This document shows positions 6,199-12,219 of a stretch of 12,219 bases of DNA, piece by piece. The stretch is from Pseudomonadota bacterium (GTDB taxonomy: Bacteria; Pseudomonadota; Alphaproteobacteria; Rhizobiales; Devosiaceae). The notes under the pieces were generated by a model, which saw only the letters and a program-made list of their open reading frames with translations, searched no databases and was not told the DNA's origin. The position numbers were made by a program, and so were the translations under genes. Every line of letters starts with the position of its first letter. Position 1 is the stretch's first letter. Location: positions 1 through 12,219 of the forward strand of contig JAEYZJ010000006.1 in NCBI GenBank assembly GCA_023430705.1. The letters run 5' to 3'.

Positions 6199-6978
6199 AT
6201 GACTACCGAACACGCCGCGTCAGCGCGCGTCATTGCGCTCTTGCGCACCCAGTTCACGTTCCAGATCTCGGTGGATGTCGACAACATCCCGCAGGGGCTC
6301 GTGGTGGCGCAGGCGGCGCTGGATGCCGGGATCACGCTGGTCGAGATCGGCACGCCGCTCTGCAAGTACGAGGGCGTACGCAATGTCGTGCCGCTGTTCC
6401 GGCAGCGTTTCCCCGGGGCGCTGCTGCTGGCGGACATGAAGACCATGGACGGCGGCGCGTTCGAGGCCGCGACAGTCTACGAGGGCGGCGGCAACATCAT
6501 CGACTTCCTCGCCGCGGCCGGGGTGCCGAGCGCCAGGGCGGTCTGCGCCGTACGCGACGAGTACAGGGCGCGCGACCCGGAACTGCCGCGGCTCGCCTTT
6601 GCCGATATCCTGCTGCCGCTGCAGGGGCCGGCTGCGGTCGCGGTCGAGGTGGCCGAGCGCATGGTCGAGGCCGGGGTGGACGGCGTGGGCCTGCACCTGC
6701 AGCTCGACGCGCGCCGGGCCGATCCGGGGCTCTGGGCCTCGAGCTATCTGGCAGACACGGCGCAGGCGGTGTTCGAGCGGGTGGGCGAGGTCGCCTCGGT
6801 GCAGGTCGTAGGCGGGCTCTCGATCGAGCAGGCGGAGGGGCTGGCGAGGGCCGGGCTGCGCGCCTTCGTCATCAGCGGCAACATGGGCGTGGCGGATTCC
6901 GGCTCGCGCTACGGCCTGCCGCCCGGCGAGATCACCGCACTCGTCCGCGATTTCATCGCGCGGGTCTCGGCGGCCTGA
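6199..6978 (+). CDS. HUMPS-family decarboxylase/aldolase-like protein (hexulose-6-phosphate synthase or 3-keto-L-gulonate-6-phosphate decarboxylase-like)
   Basis: This 259-residue protein belongs to the orotidine-phosphate-decarboxylase-like TIM barrels. Visible family marks: SVDVDN at the first strand (residues 24-29), LVEIGTPLCKYEG (48-59), the diagnostic DMKTMD (79-84; the DxKxxD metal/catalytic motif), GVGLHLQLD with His166, and the phosphate-binding end VQVVGGLS (201-208) and VISGNMGVAD (224-233). Members make or cleave 3-keto-hexulose phosphates in formaldehyde fixation, or decarboxylate 3-keto-L-gulonate 6-phosphate; the substrate here cannot be fixed. No 6-phospho-3-hexuloisomerase partner is adjacent, which makes formaldehyde assimilation less likely. 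ATG 6199 follows GGGAGGGA (6182-6189); an in-frame GTG at 6178 is rejected because it lies before that site. It runs toward, and may be related to, the sugar-acid cluster beyond 7433. Confidence 0.82.
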   Translation: MTTEHAASARVIALLRTQFTFQISVDVDNIPQGLVVAQAALDAGITLVEIGTPLCKYEGVRNVVPLFRQRFPGALLLADMKTMDGGAFEAATVYEGGGNIIDFLAAAGVPSARAVCAVRDEYRARDPELPRLAFADILLPLQGPAAVAVEVAERMVEAGVDGVGLHLQLDARRADPGLWASSYLADTAQAVFERVGEVASVQVVGGLSIEQAEGLARAGLRAFVISGNMGVADSGSRYGLPPGEITALVRDFIARVSAA

Positions 6979-7028
6979 AACCCGGCCGGCGCGATTGCCG
7001 TATCTGAGGCGGGAGAGACAACCACACC

Positions 7029-7481
7029 ATGACCCGCATCAACTGCATTCCGCCCGCCGAACTGACGGTGAAGCACCTTGTCGCCGAATACCGCGAGCTG
7101 CCGCGCGTCTTCGGCCTCGTTCGCCTGGCGATCGCGCGCGGCGAACTGCCGGACGATCCGCGCAACCCGCCGGCCTATACATTGGGGCGGGGGCATATCC
7201 GTTTCTTCTACTGCCGGCTGGGCTATCTCGCGAAGCGGCAGCGGGCGCTGGTCGAGGAGATGCAGCGGCGCGGCTACCAGCCGGCCTTCACCGAGACCGA
7301 GCATCTGGTGGCCGGGCTGCCGCCCGAGTGGTGCGGCGACTGGGAGCCGACGCCGGAGGCCATCACGCTCAATCGCGTGCGCATTGCCGAGCGTGGCGGC
7401 GGTCCCCGTGCGGACGGGGACGAGCCCGTGCGTCAGGGCCGGACGATGCTGCCGTCGCGGCGGCGATCCTCGGCCATGTAG
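7029..7481 (+). CDS. Pyrimidine dimer DNA glycosylase / endonuclease V, T4 DenV-like
   Basis: This enzyme class cuts the glycosyl bond at UV-induced cyclobutane pyrimidine dimers and then nicks the abasic site. The N-terminus MTRINCIPPAELTVKHL followed by VAEYRELPRVFG aligns almost residue for residue with T4 endonuclease V. It keeps Thr2, whose amino group is the nucleophile, and Glu23, the catalytic acid, plus Arg3, Arg22 and Arg26. LGRGHIRFFY (residues 52-61) and KRQRALVEEMQRRGY also match. Similarity fades after residue 121: the aromatic WYKYYG motif near the T4 C-terminus is absent and a basic, low-complexity tail follows. The last 16 residues overlap the convergent dehydratase gene by 49 bp. 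Length is 150 residues against 138 in T4. The Shine-Dalgarno is GGGAGAG, 50 bp after the HUMPS-like gene, so co-transcription is likely. Confidence 0.88.
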   Translation: MTRINCIPPAELTVKHLVAEYRELPRVFGLVRLAIARGELPDDPRNPPAYTLGRGHIRFFYCRLGYLAKRQRALVEEMQRRGYQPAFTETEHLVAGLPPEWCGDWEPTPEAITLNRVRIAERGGGPRADGDEPVRQGRTMLPSRRRSSAM

Positions 7482-8647
7482 TACGATTTCCTTGCCTTTT
7501 CCGGGTCGAGCAGGGCCCTCGCCTTGTCGACGTCGATGTCGATGCCGAGCCCCGGCTGGTCGTTGGCGTAGAGGTAGCCGGCTTCGAGCAGGGCATGGCC
7601 GGGGAACAGCTCGTACTCCTCGGGCAGGAAGTGGTTCTCCTCCTGGATGCCGAAGGCGGTGGAGGCGAGGTCGACGTGCATGGCGGCCATCTGGTTGACC
7701 GGATCGTTGTCGCCGCCTTCCTGCCAGGCGGTCTGCACCCCGAACCATTCGCACAGCGTCGCGATCTTGCGCGCATTGGTGATGCCGCCGCCCTTGGACA
7801 CGCGGACACGGACGAAATCGATGAGCCGCTCGGTGATCAGCGGCACGTATTCATGCGGGTTGATGAAGAGCTCGCCCATCGCCTGCGGCGTGGCGCATTG
7901 CTGGCGAACGAGCCGGTACCACTGCACCTGCTCGGGCGAGAGCAGGTCCTCGAGGAAGAACAGTCGGTAGGGTTCGAGGAGCTTGGCCAGCTGCACGGCA
8001 TTGTGCGGTGCGAGGTGCTCGTGCACGTCGTGGGTGAACTTCGGGCCCCAGCCGAGCCGGTCGCGCAGGTGGGCGAACATTTCGGGGATGGCCTTGAGGT
8101 AGGCGTCGTCGTCGAAGGCCTTGTCCTGCGGCCAGTGGTCCTTCGGCCCGCGCGCATTGGCGCGGTCGATGAAGCCGCCGCCGCCGTAGTTGCCGAGCTG
8201 GCAGCGGATGACGGTGTAACCTTCCTCCCAGTAGCGGCGGACGTCGTCCTCGAGTTCGGAGAGGGTGTCGCCCTGGGCGTGGGCATAGGCGGCGACGGCG
8301 CTGCGGGTCTTGCCGCCGAGCAACTGGTAGACCGGCATGCCGGCTTCCTTGCCCTTGATGTCCCACAGCGCCATGTCGATGCCGGACTGCACGGTGTTCA
8401 TCACCGCATCGTTGCGCCAGTAGGCCGAGGTGTGGATGGACTGCCAGATATCCTCGATGCGGCTGGCGTCGCGGCCGATGATCAGCGGGGCCACGGTCTC
8501 GATGGCCGCCTCGATGACGCGGGCCCGGTAGTGGTCCGAGGCCGAGCCGATGCCGTAGAGGCCGGGCTGGTCGGTGTGCACCTTGACGAACAGCCAGGTG
8601 CCATTGGCGCGCGTGCGGATCGTCTCGATCCCGGTGATCTTCGTCAC
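7433..8647 (-). CDS. Mannonate dehydratase-like enolase-superfamily enzyme (ManD/RspA type)
   Basis: This 404-residue member of the mandelate racemase/muconate lactonising group has an N-terminal capping domain (about 1-115) and a TIM barrel. It has ManD-type signatures: GRDASRIEDIWQ (58-69), AYWRNDAV, DMALWDIKGKEAGMPVYQLLGG (91-112), and IDFVRVRVSKGGGITNARKIA. Metal ligands are visible as Asp207 (HDVHEH), Glu233 (FLED) and Glu259 (MGELF), with His209 as in mannonate dehydratases. The second ManD histidine (SHG or WHG) aligns with Gln309 in AWQEGGD. It probably dehydrates a sugar acid to a 2-keto-3-deoxy product, though the substrate may not be mannonate. The start is GTG at 8647 after a good GAGGGGGA site. 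It is last in the four-gene cluster, 74 bp after the dehydrogenase gene, across a hairpin. Confidence 0.88.
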   Translation of the reverse strand: MTKITGIETIRTRANGTWLFVKVHTDQPGLYGIGSASDHYRARVIEAAIETVAPLIIGRDASRIEDIWQSIHTSAYWRNDAVMNTVQSGIDMALWDIKGKEAGMPVYQLLGGKTRSAVAAYAHAQGDTLSELEDDVRRYWEEGYTVIRCQLGNYGGGGFIDRANARGPKDHWPQDKAFDDDAYLKAIPEMFAHLRDRLGWGPKFTHDVHEHLAPHNAVQLAKLLEPYRLFFLEDLLSPEQVQWYRLVRQQCATPQAMGELFINPHEYVPLITERLIDFVRVRVSKGGGITNARKIATLCEWFGVQTAWQEGGDNDPVNQMAAMHVDLASTAFGIQEENHFLPEEYELFPGHALLEAGYLYANDQPGLGIDIDVDKARALLDPEKARKSYYMAEDRRRDGSIVRP

Positions 8648-8673
8648 TTCTTCCCCCTCGGTTCAGTCGTTCC

Positions 8674-8714
8674 GGCGACGGGGGCTCCCGCTCTCGCGGA
8701 ATTCCCCCGCCGCC
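8674..8714 (-). promoter_or_regulatory. Intercistronic hairpin between the dehydrogenase and dehydratase genes
   Basis: GGCGACGGGGG (8674-8684) pairs with CCCCCGCCGCC (8704-8714) with one mismatch, and inside it CCGC/GCGG (8688-8699) makes a second small stem. It fills most of the 74-bp gap. No U-run follows on the minus strand, so an mRNA-stabilising or processing role seems likelier than termination. Confidence 0.45.
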
Positions 8715-8721
8715 GCAGTTC

Positions 8722-9477
8722 CTATTCCGCCAGCAGGCGCTGCGACTGGGGACGCCAGCCGATGAGGCGTTCGGCCTTCGACAGGTCGTGCTCGACGCCG
8801 ATCTCGTCGCCGACGATGTATATCGCCTCGTAGCGCGGCTCCGGGCCCAGGGCGGCGATGGCGCCGAGATAGGCGTTGGCCATGTCCTCCTCGTCGAGCG
8901 GATGGACGAAGCTGCCGTCGCCGGCGCGCTGCGGGTTGCGGCGCTGGGCGAGGAAGTCGGCGCGGTTGCGCGGGCCGCTGATGCGCAGCCCGAGGATATC
9001 CATGCCGAACCAGCGGGCGAAATAGGCGCAGATCTGCTCGCCGAGGCCCTTGGTCATGCCGTAGACGGACGGGGAGTCGAGCGGCACCGTTTCCTCGGCG
9101 GGGTAGTAGTCACGGCCGCGGTAATGGACGCTCATCGAGGTGGTGTAGACGCCACGTTTCACCCCGGCTTCCTGCGCCAGGTAGAGGAAGAGGTGCAGCG
9201 CCTTGGTGTTGAGGTCGTAGTTGTTGACAATGGTCTCGATGTCCTGCTGCGTGGACATGCCGCCCTGGCCGTTGCGCATGGCGAGCCAGACGAAGGCGTC
9301 GACGCCCTGGAGGGCCTTGCGGATCGCGTCCGGGTCCATTGCCGAACCCTCCACGAACTCCACGCCGTCGATGCCCGGAGGGGCGAGGTCGAGGACGCGC
9401 AGCTCGTGCTGCTTCATCATGTAGGGAATGATCAGCTTGGCGACGTGGCCGGAGCCACCGACGAGCAGAACCTTCAT
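8722..9477 (-). CDS. NAD-dependent epimerase/dehydrogenase, uronate dehydrogenase-like
   Basis: This 251-residue extended short-chain dehydrogenase starts MKVLLVGGSGHVAKLI, an N-terminal Rossmann motif (GGSGHVA, 7-13), with Asp30 ending strand 2, which favours NAD over NADP. The catalytic residues are Ser114 (YTTSMS) and Tyr139-x-x-x-Lys143 (VYGMTK). The order resembles NAD-dependent uronate dehydrogenases, which oxidise uronic acids to aldarolactones, but other sugar-nucleotide or lactone enzymes share it, so the substrate is not known. Its ATG overlaps the stop of the upstream TIM-barrel gene (ATGA at 9474-9477) and sits after AAGGTGG, indicating translational coupling. A longer in-frame opening upstream exists but runs antisense-free through the neighbour's codons in another frame and is rejected. 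Placement suggests it acts on the product of the upstream isomerase. Confidence 0.87.
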   Translation of the reverse strand: MKVLLVGGSGHVAKLIIPYMMKQHELRVLDLAPPGIDGVEFVEGSAMDPDAIRKALQGVDAFVWLAMRNGQGGMSTQQDIETIVNNYDLNTKALHLFLYLAQEAGVKRGVYTTSMSVHYRGRDYYPAEETVPLDSPSVYGMTKGLGEQICAYFARWFGMDILGLRISGPRNRADFLAQRRNPQRAGDGSFVHPLDEEDMANAYLGAIAALGPEPRYEAIYIVGDEIGVEHDLSKAERLIGWRPQSQRLLAE

Positions 9478-10361
9478 TGTGCCACCACCTTCTCGCCGGT
9501 GTCGTACACCCGCATGTCGAGGTCCCTGGCGATCTTGTGGAACAGCGCGCCCACTTCCGGCAGCTCTTCCGACGAGTTGCCTTCGGCGATGATCGGGGCG
9601 TCGGGATCGAGCCCGTCGAGGCGCTTGAACAGCGTGGCGAAGTCCATCAGGCCCTTGCCGGGGCAGCCGTCCTGGAGGTGGATGGCGAGGCGGTTCTCGA
9701 CCCAGATGTCCTTGGCGTGGGCACTGCAGATGTGGTCGCCGAGAACGTCGAAGTGGTGGTTCACGGCGCCGGCGGTGTCGTAGATGGTCTCGAGCGTGAT
9801 CCAGTTGGCGCTGTCGTAGTCGCAGCGGACCCAAGGGGAATCGACCGCGTCGAGGATGCGCCTGGCGATCTCGGCGGTGCGCGGCGTCACCAGCGAGTGG
9901 CATTCGAGGCTGAGGAAGACGCCGGAATCTTCAGCGGCCTTGGCGCACTCCTTGAGGGTTCGAACCAGCTGGCTCTCGGCCCGCGCCGTCCAGTTGTCGG
10001 GGTGCGGGAACCACGGGCCCGCCGGGTTCATCGAACCGGGCCCCGTATCGATGCCGCGGGCGCCCATCCAGCCGGCGAGCTGCAGCGCGGCCTGGATGGT
10101 GCGAACGGACTGGGCGCGCGCCGTCTCGTCGGGGGTGATCATGTTCTGCCAGTAGCCGGTGCACTGGAAGAAGGAGATGCCTTCGTCGGCGAGCAGCGAC
10201 TTCACCCGCTCGGCGTCGGCGCGCGGCGTCGTCAGCGGATCGTTGTCGCGGAAGCGGGTGAAGATGCCCGAAAAGCCGGCGTCGCGCACGCGGCGGCACA
10301 TGGCGGCGTCAAGGTCGTTCATGTTGGCGGGCAGAAAACACCCGCTCATTCCAAATCGCAT
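9474..10361 (-). CDS. Sugar phosphate isomerase/epimerase-like TIM-barrel protein (xylose isomerase-like fold)
   Basis: This 295-residue protein has the AP-endonuclease/xylose-isomerase-like TIM barrel. Probable metal ligands are at the strand ends: Glu153 (LSLECHS), Asp181 or Asp183 (RCDYDSANW), His215 (SAHAKD) and Glu260 (IIAEGN). Members isomerise or epimerise free or phosphorylated sugars and inositol derivatives (IolE, IolI, UlaE and similar), and some are dehydratases; the actual substrate is open. The start MRFGMSGCFLP at 10361 follows AGGA; the reading frame stays open another 50 codons upstream, but that part is Arg/Pro/Ala-rich and overlaps the PhyH gene, so it is not coding. It lies 64 bp after the dioxygenase gene and overlaps the dehydrogenase start by 4 bp. 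Confidence 0.85.
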   Translation of the reverse strand: MRFGMSGCFLPANMNDLDAAMCRRVRDAGFSGIFTRFRDNDPLTTPRADAERVKSLLADEGISFFQCTGYWQNMITPDETARAQSVRTIQAALQLAGWMGARGIDTGPGSMNPAGPWFPHPDNWTARAESQLVRTLKECAKAAEDSGVFLSLECHSLVTPRTAEIARRILDAVDSPWVRCDYDSANWITLETIYDTAGAVNHHFDVLGDHICSAHAKDIWVENRLAIHLQDGCPGKGLMDFATLFKRLDGLDPDAPIIAEGNSSEELPEVGALFHKIARDLDMRVYDTGEKVVAQ

Positions 10362-10396
10362 GTTGTCGTAGTCCTGGGGGAGAAAAGGGAGAAGGC

Positions 10397-10418
10397 CGGG
10401 CAGCCGGATGGCCGCCCG
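10397..10418 (-). terminator. Hairpin with pyrimidine tract between the PhyH and isomerase genes
   Basis: CGGGC-A-GCC (10397-10405) pairs with GGC-C-GCCCG (10410-10418) with one mismatch and a GGAT loop. On the minus strand it is followed by GCC and then TTCTCCCTTTTCTCC. It is 7 bp beyond the PhyH stop. It could give partial termination, setting PhyH expression above the downstream genes. Confidence 0.4.
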
Positions 10419-10425
10419 ACCGCAG

Positions 10426-11316
10426 TCAGGCCGCGGTTTCGCGGATGACGCGCCAGCGCTCCTCGCGCGGGGCGGTGGGTCGGAAATCGTAGCGGTCCCT
10501 GCCCAGCGCATGCAGGGTGGCGCGCTCGATGAGCGAGAACTCGTCAGGGTTCTCGCGGTTCAGGTTCATCGGCTCCCTGAGCACGACCGGCGGATTGGTC
10601 ATGAAGCGGACGCGCCCGGAATGGTTGTTGGACGAGGCGTGCAGCATGAAGGGATGCAGGATGATGAAGTCGCCGGTCTCGCCGGTGATCTCCTCGAAGT
10701 CGCGGCACTGTTCGATCAGCTTGCCGAAGGCGGCGCCGTCATCGACCCCCTCGGGGTGGGCGGCGAGATAGTCGGCGACCACCTTGATCGAGTCGGGGGC
10801 GACGAACGTGCCGCCGCCCTTGTGGACCACGTCGGACCAGTAGACGATCGTCAGCAGGCCCTGTTCGCGGCTGTCGAGGAAGTGACGGAAGAAGCTGCCG
10901 TCCTTGTGCCAGCCGCCGGCCTCGACCGAGGGCGGGATCCACGGCTTGTCCGCGCCGCGGCGGAAGTTGACCACGAAGGCATCGGACCACTCGGTGGAAT
11001 CGATGGTGGTGAAGTGCTGGGACTCGATCTCCATGATGCGCTGATCGATGCGATCGGCCCCGCCGGTCACGTCGCAGAGGGCAGCCCAGCCCCTCGGCGA
11101 GATGTCCTGGATGCGGGCCGTGTTGTGCCGATCCATCCAGACGATGTCCTTCGTCCAGGTGGAGCGATCCTCGGGGTCGTAGCCGAGGCGGGCATAGGCC
11201 TCGTCGGTCCATTGCCTCGCCAGCGCGGGATCGACGCAGCCCTTGATCCGCACATAGCCCTTTTCGATGAAGTGCTGCGCCTGTTCAGGCGTCAGCACCT
11301 GGAATTCCCTCGTCAC
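10426..11316 (-). CDS. Phytanoyl-CoA dioxygenase (PhyH) family Fe(II)/2-oxoglutarate oxygenase
   Basis: This 296-residue protein is a cupin-type non-haem iron oxygenase. The iron triad is visible as His137 and Asp139 (GGWHKDGSFF) and His226 (HPFMLHASS), with an arginine for 2-oxoglutarate about eleven residues on (SGRVRF, Arg237). GGGTFVAPDS (167-176) is the usual PhyH strand-turn. Such enzymes hydroxylate or oxidatively demethylate small molecules while converting 2-oxoglutarate to succinate and CO2; the substrate here is unknown. The likely start is GTG 11316, 6 nt after GGAGGG; a TTG one codon earlier would be only 3 nt away. It is first in the cluster and is preceded by a GntR-type operator candidate. 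Position suggests that it performs the first, oxidative step. Confidence 0.88.
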   Translation of the reverse strand: MTREFQVLTPEQAQHFIEKGYVRIKGCVDPALARQWTDEAYARLGYDPEDRSTWTKDIVWMDRHNTARIQDISPRGWAALCDVTGGADRIDQRIMEIESQHFTTIDSTEWSDAFVVNFRRGADKPWIPPSVEAGGWHKDGSFFRHFLDSREQGLLTIVYWSDVVHKGGGTFVAPDSIKVVADYLAAHPEGVDDGAAFGKLIEQCRDFEEITGETGDFIILHPFMLHASSNNHSGRVRFMTNPPVVLREPMNLNRENPDEFSLIERATLHALGRDRYDFRPTAPREERWRVIRETAA

Positions 11317-11333
11317 CAAACACCCTCCTCGTG

Positions 11334-11357
11334 CCGTGCAATGTCAGACAAGCACGG
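11334..11357 (-). promoter_or_regulatory. Candidate GntR/FadR-type operator upstream of the catabolic cluster
   Basis: On the gene strand TTGTCTGACAT (11341-11351) is a near-perfect palindrome matching the general TNGTNNNACNA pattern of FadR-subfamily sites except for the last base. It sits inside a second inverted pair, CCGTGC (11334-11339) and GCACGG (11352-11357). It lies about 25 bp upstream of the GTG start, suited to repression. No clear -35/-10 pair was recognised. No GntR gene is in the window. Confidence 0.4.
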
Positions 11358-11409
11358 AAGCGGGCGGCGGGGGACCCTTTCCTTCGTCGAATGCGGGGGG
11401 GCAGGCCGC

Positions 11410-12171
11410 CTAGGAGGCGGCCGGCTGTCCGGCCAGCATCGGTGCGGGTTCCCACGCTGCGGCGCCCAGCCGCAGCAGCCGCAGCAACTCGCCGATGGCG
11501 ACGATCACGCCGAGCATTTCGAGCGATTCCTCGACCAGCACGGAGGCGGACCATCCGAAGCCGGGCAGGAAACCGTCTTCGCTGGAGACGGCGTTGGCCG
11601 CATACATCTCGAGCCCGAGCGCCCCGGCGCAGAACAGCCCGCCCGCGACGACGAAGGTCCAGAGCGAGCGCCGGGGCAGGGTGAGCAGGAACTTGCCGAA
11701 GACGAGCGCGACGACGAGCACCAGCGCCATGCCGTAGAGCACCCAGCTCCAGTGCAGCGCGCCGCCGAGCGTCAGCTGTTCCTCGAGGATGTTGCCGATC
11801 CTCTCGTGCAGCATGGCCGCTTCATCCAGCGAGAGCAGCAGGAACACCGCCGCAAGGCCGGTCCAGTGCCACGCGGACCCCTTCTGCCGGCGGACCTGCT
11901 GGCCCTTGGCGAAGGCGAGGACCGAAGCGACAAGCCACAGGCCCGAACTGAACCACGACCCGATCGAGGCCTCGGAGTTCAGGTCGAAGAAATCCAGCCA
12001 TGACTGCACCACGAGGGAGCGCGGCTCCAGTATCTGGTGCGCCACGGACCTGTCGAGTACGTGGGCGAGGCCAAGTATTACGACGATTGAAACGAGGATG
12101 ATCAGCAGGAGGCGGGTATTGATGCTCGTGCTGACGGTGCGAGCGGAGTCGATGCGCCGATTGTCGTCCAT
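11410..12171 (-). CDS. Polytopic inner-membrane protein of unknown function
   Basis: I do not recognise this family. It is about 253 residues long with some six hydrophobic segments (roughly 20-40, 75-92, 104-120, 142-164, 172-192 and 209-232, numbered from the ATG at 12177). Charged residues sit in or at the ends of helices: DEAAMLHER with Asp118, Glu119, His124 and Glu125; Glu190 (GLEMYAANA); and VEESLEMLG with Glu216, Glu217 and Glu220. A conserved-looking loop WLDFFDLNSEASIGSWFSS precedes helix 2. No signal peptide is visible. Two ATGs compete: 12177 lies 1 nt after GGGGA, whereas 12171 has 7 nt spacing, so I prefer 12171. It is transcribed in the same direction as the PhyH cluster, 93 bp upstream, but nothing ties it to that pathway. 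Confidence 0.75.
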   Translation of the reverse strand: MDDNRRIDSARTVSTSINTRLLLIILVSIVVILGLAHVLDRSVAHQILEPRSLVVQSWLDFFDLNSEASIGSWFSSGLWLVASVLAFAKGQQVRRQKGSAWHWTGLAAVFLLLSLDEAAMLHERIGNILEEQLTLGGALHWSWVLYGMALVLVVALVFGKFLLTLPRRSLWTFVVAGGLFCAGALGLEMYAANAVSSEDGFLPGFGWSASVLVEESLEMLGVIVAIGELLRLLRLGAAAWEPAPMLAGQPAAS

Positions 12172-12219
12172 TTTCATGTCCCCAAACGCCGCAACGCCGG
12201 ATTTATGACATGTTTGTGA

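Noticed and set aside
7395..7481. A frameshift that would restore a T4-like C-terminus of the DenV-like protein
   Set aside because: I read the other two forward frames over this stretch and found no WYKYYG-like or other family ending.
6995..8833. Plus-strand open frame of 612 codons
   Set aside because: It runs antisense to the ManD-like gene and out of frame with the DenV-like gene, both of which have clear family motifs.
9478..9903. N-terminal extension of the NAD-dependent dehydrogenase
   Set aside because: The extension is Arg/Pro/His-rich shadow of the isomerase gene; the Rossmann motif begins exactly at ATG 9477, which has its own ribosome binding site.
10362..10511. 50-residue N-terminal extension of the isomerase-like protein
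   Set aside because: It overlaps the PhyH coding end, has no fold-like character, and the ATG at 10361 has a ribosome binding site and a typical first strand.
10408..12003. Plus-strand open frame of 531 codons
   Set aside because: It is antisense to PhyH and the membrane protein and shows only acidic and Gln-rich shadow composition.
1..12219. CRISPR arrays, tRNA/rRNA genes, insertion sequences, prophage genes
   Set aside because: No spaced direct repeats, cloverleaf or rRNA sequence, transposase or phage structural motifs were found; the DenV-like gene alone does not indicate a prophage.

Overview
The window is about two-thirds G+C, gene-dense and chromosomal in character. Several traits point to an alphaproteobacterium: a MotA/MotB pair of the alphaproteobacterial sort, a CtrA-like half-site pair upstream of motA, an ArsR/SRPBCC gene pair, and a glycine-zipper lipoprotein. 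A Rhodospirillales-like lineage is my best guess, but the sequence does not prove it. No tRNA, rRNA, CRISPR array, insertion sequence or phage structural gene was seen.

Layout. Bases 1-243 hold the 3' end of miaA (tRNA modification). It meets a MATE-family exporter (240-1655, minus) tail to tail over a shared ctag. A small glycine-zipper lipoprotein (1786-2070, plus) and the flagellar stator operon motA-motB (3909 down to 2121, minus) converge on a perfect 30-bp palindromic terminator. The next block is an ArsR-type repressor translationally coupled to an SRPBCC/AHSA1 protein (4985 down to 4150, minus). Divergent from it is a cytoplasmic HtrA-like protein that appears to have lost its whole catalytic triad (5182-6087, plus). 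It is followed by a HUMPS-family (hexulose phosphate synthase / keto-gulonate phosphate decarboxylase-like) enzyme and a T4 DenV-like pyrimidine-dimer glycosylase (6199-7481, plus).

The most system-like part is a minus-strand cluster from 11316 down to 7433: a PhyH-type Fe(II)/2-oxoglutarate dioxygenase, a xylose-isomerase-like TIM-barrel protein, an NAD-dependent epimerase/dehydrogenase resembling uronate dehydrogenases, and a mannonate dehydratase-like enolase-superfamily enzyme. The two middle genes overlap by 4 bp. A candidate GntR-type operator lies just upstream of the first gene, and GC-rich hairpins sit in both longer intercistronic gaps. I infer a catabolic route for a modified sugar or uronic acid: oxidative removal or hydroxylation, isomerisation, oxidation to a lactone or aldonate, then dehydration. 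The convergent HUMPS-like enzyme may or may not belong to it. Neither transporter nor regulator for the route is visible here. The window ends with a six-helix membrane protein of unknown function (12171 down to 11410, minus).
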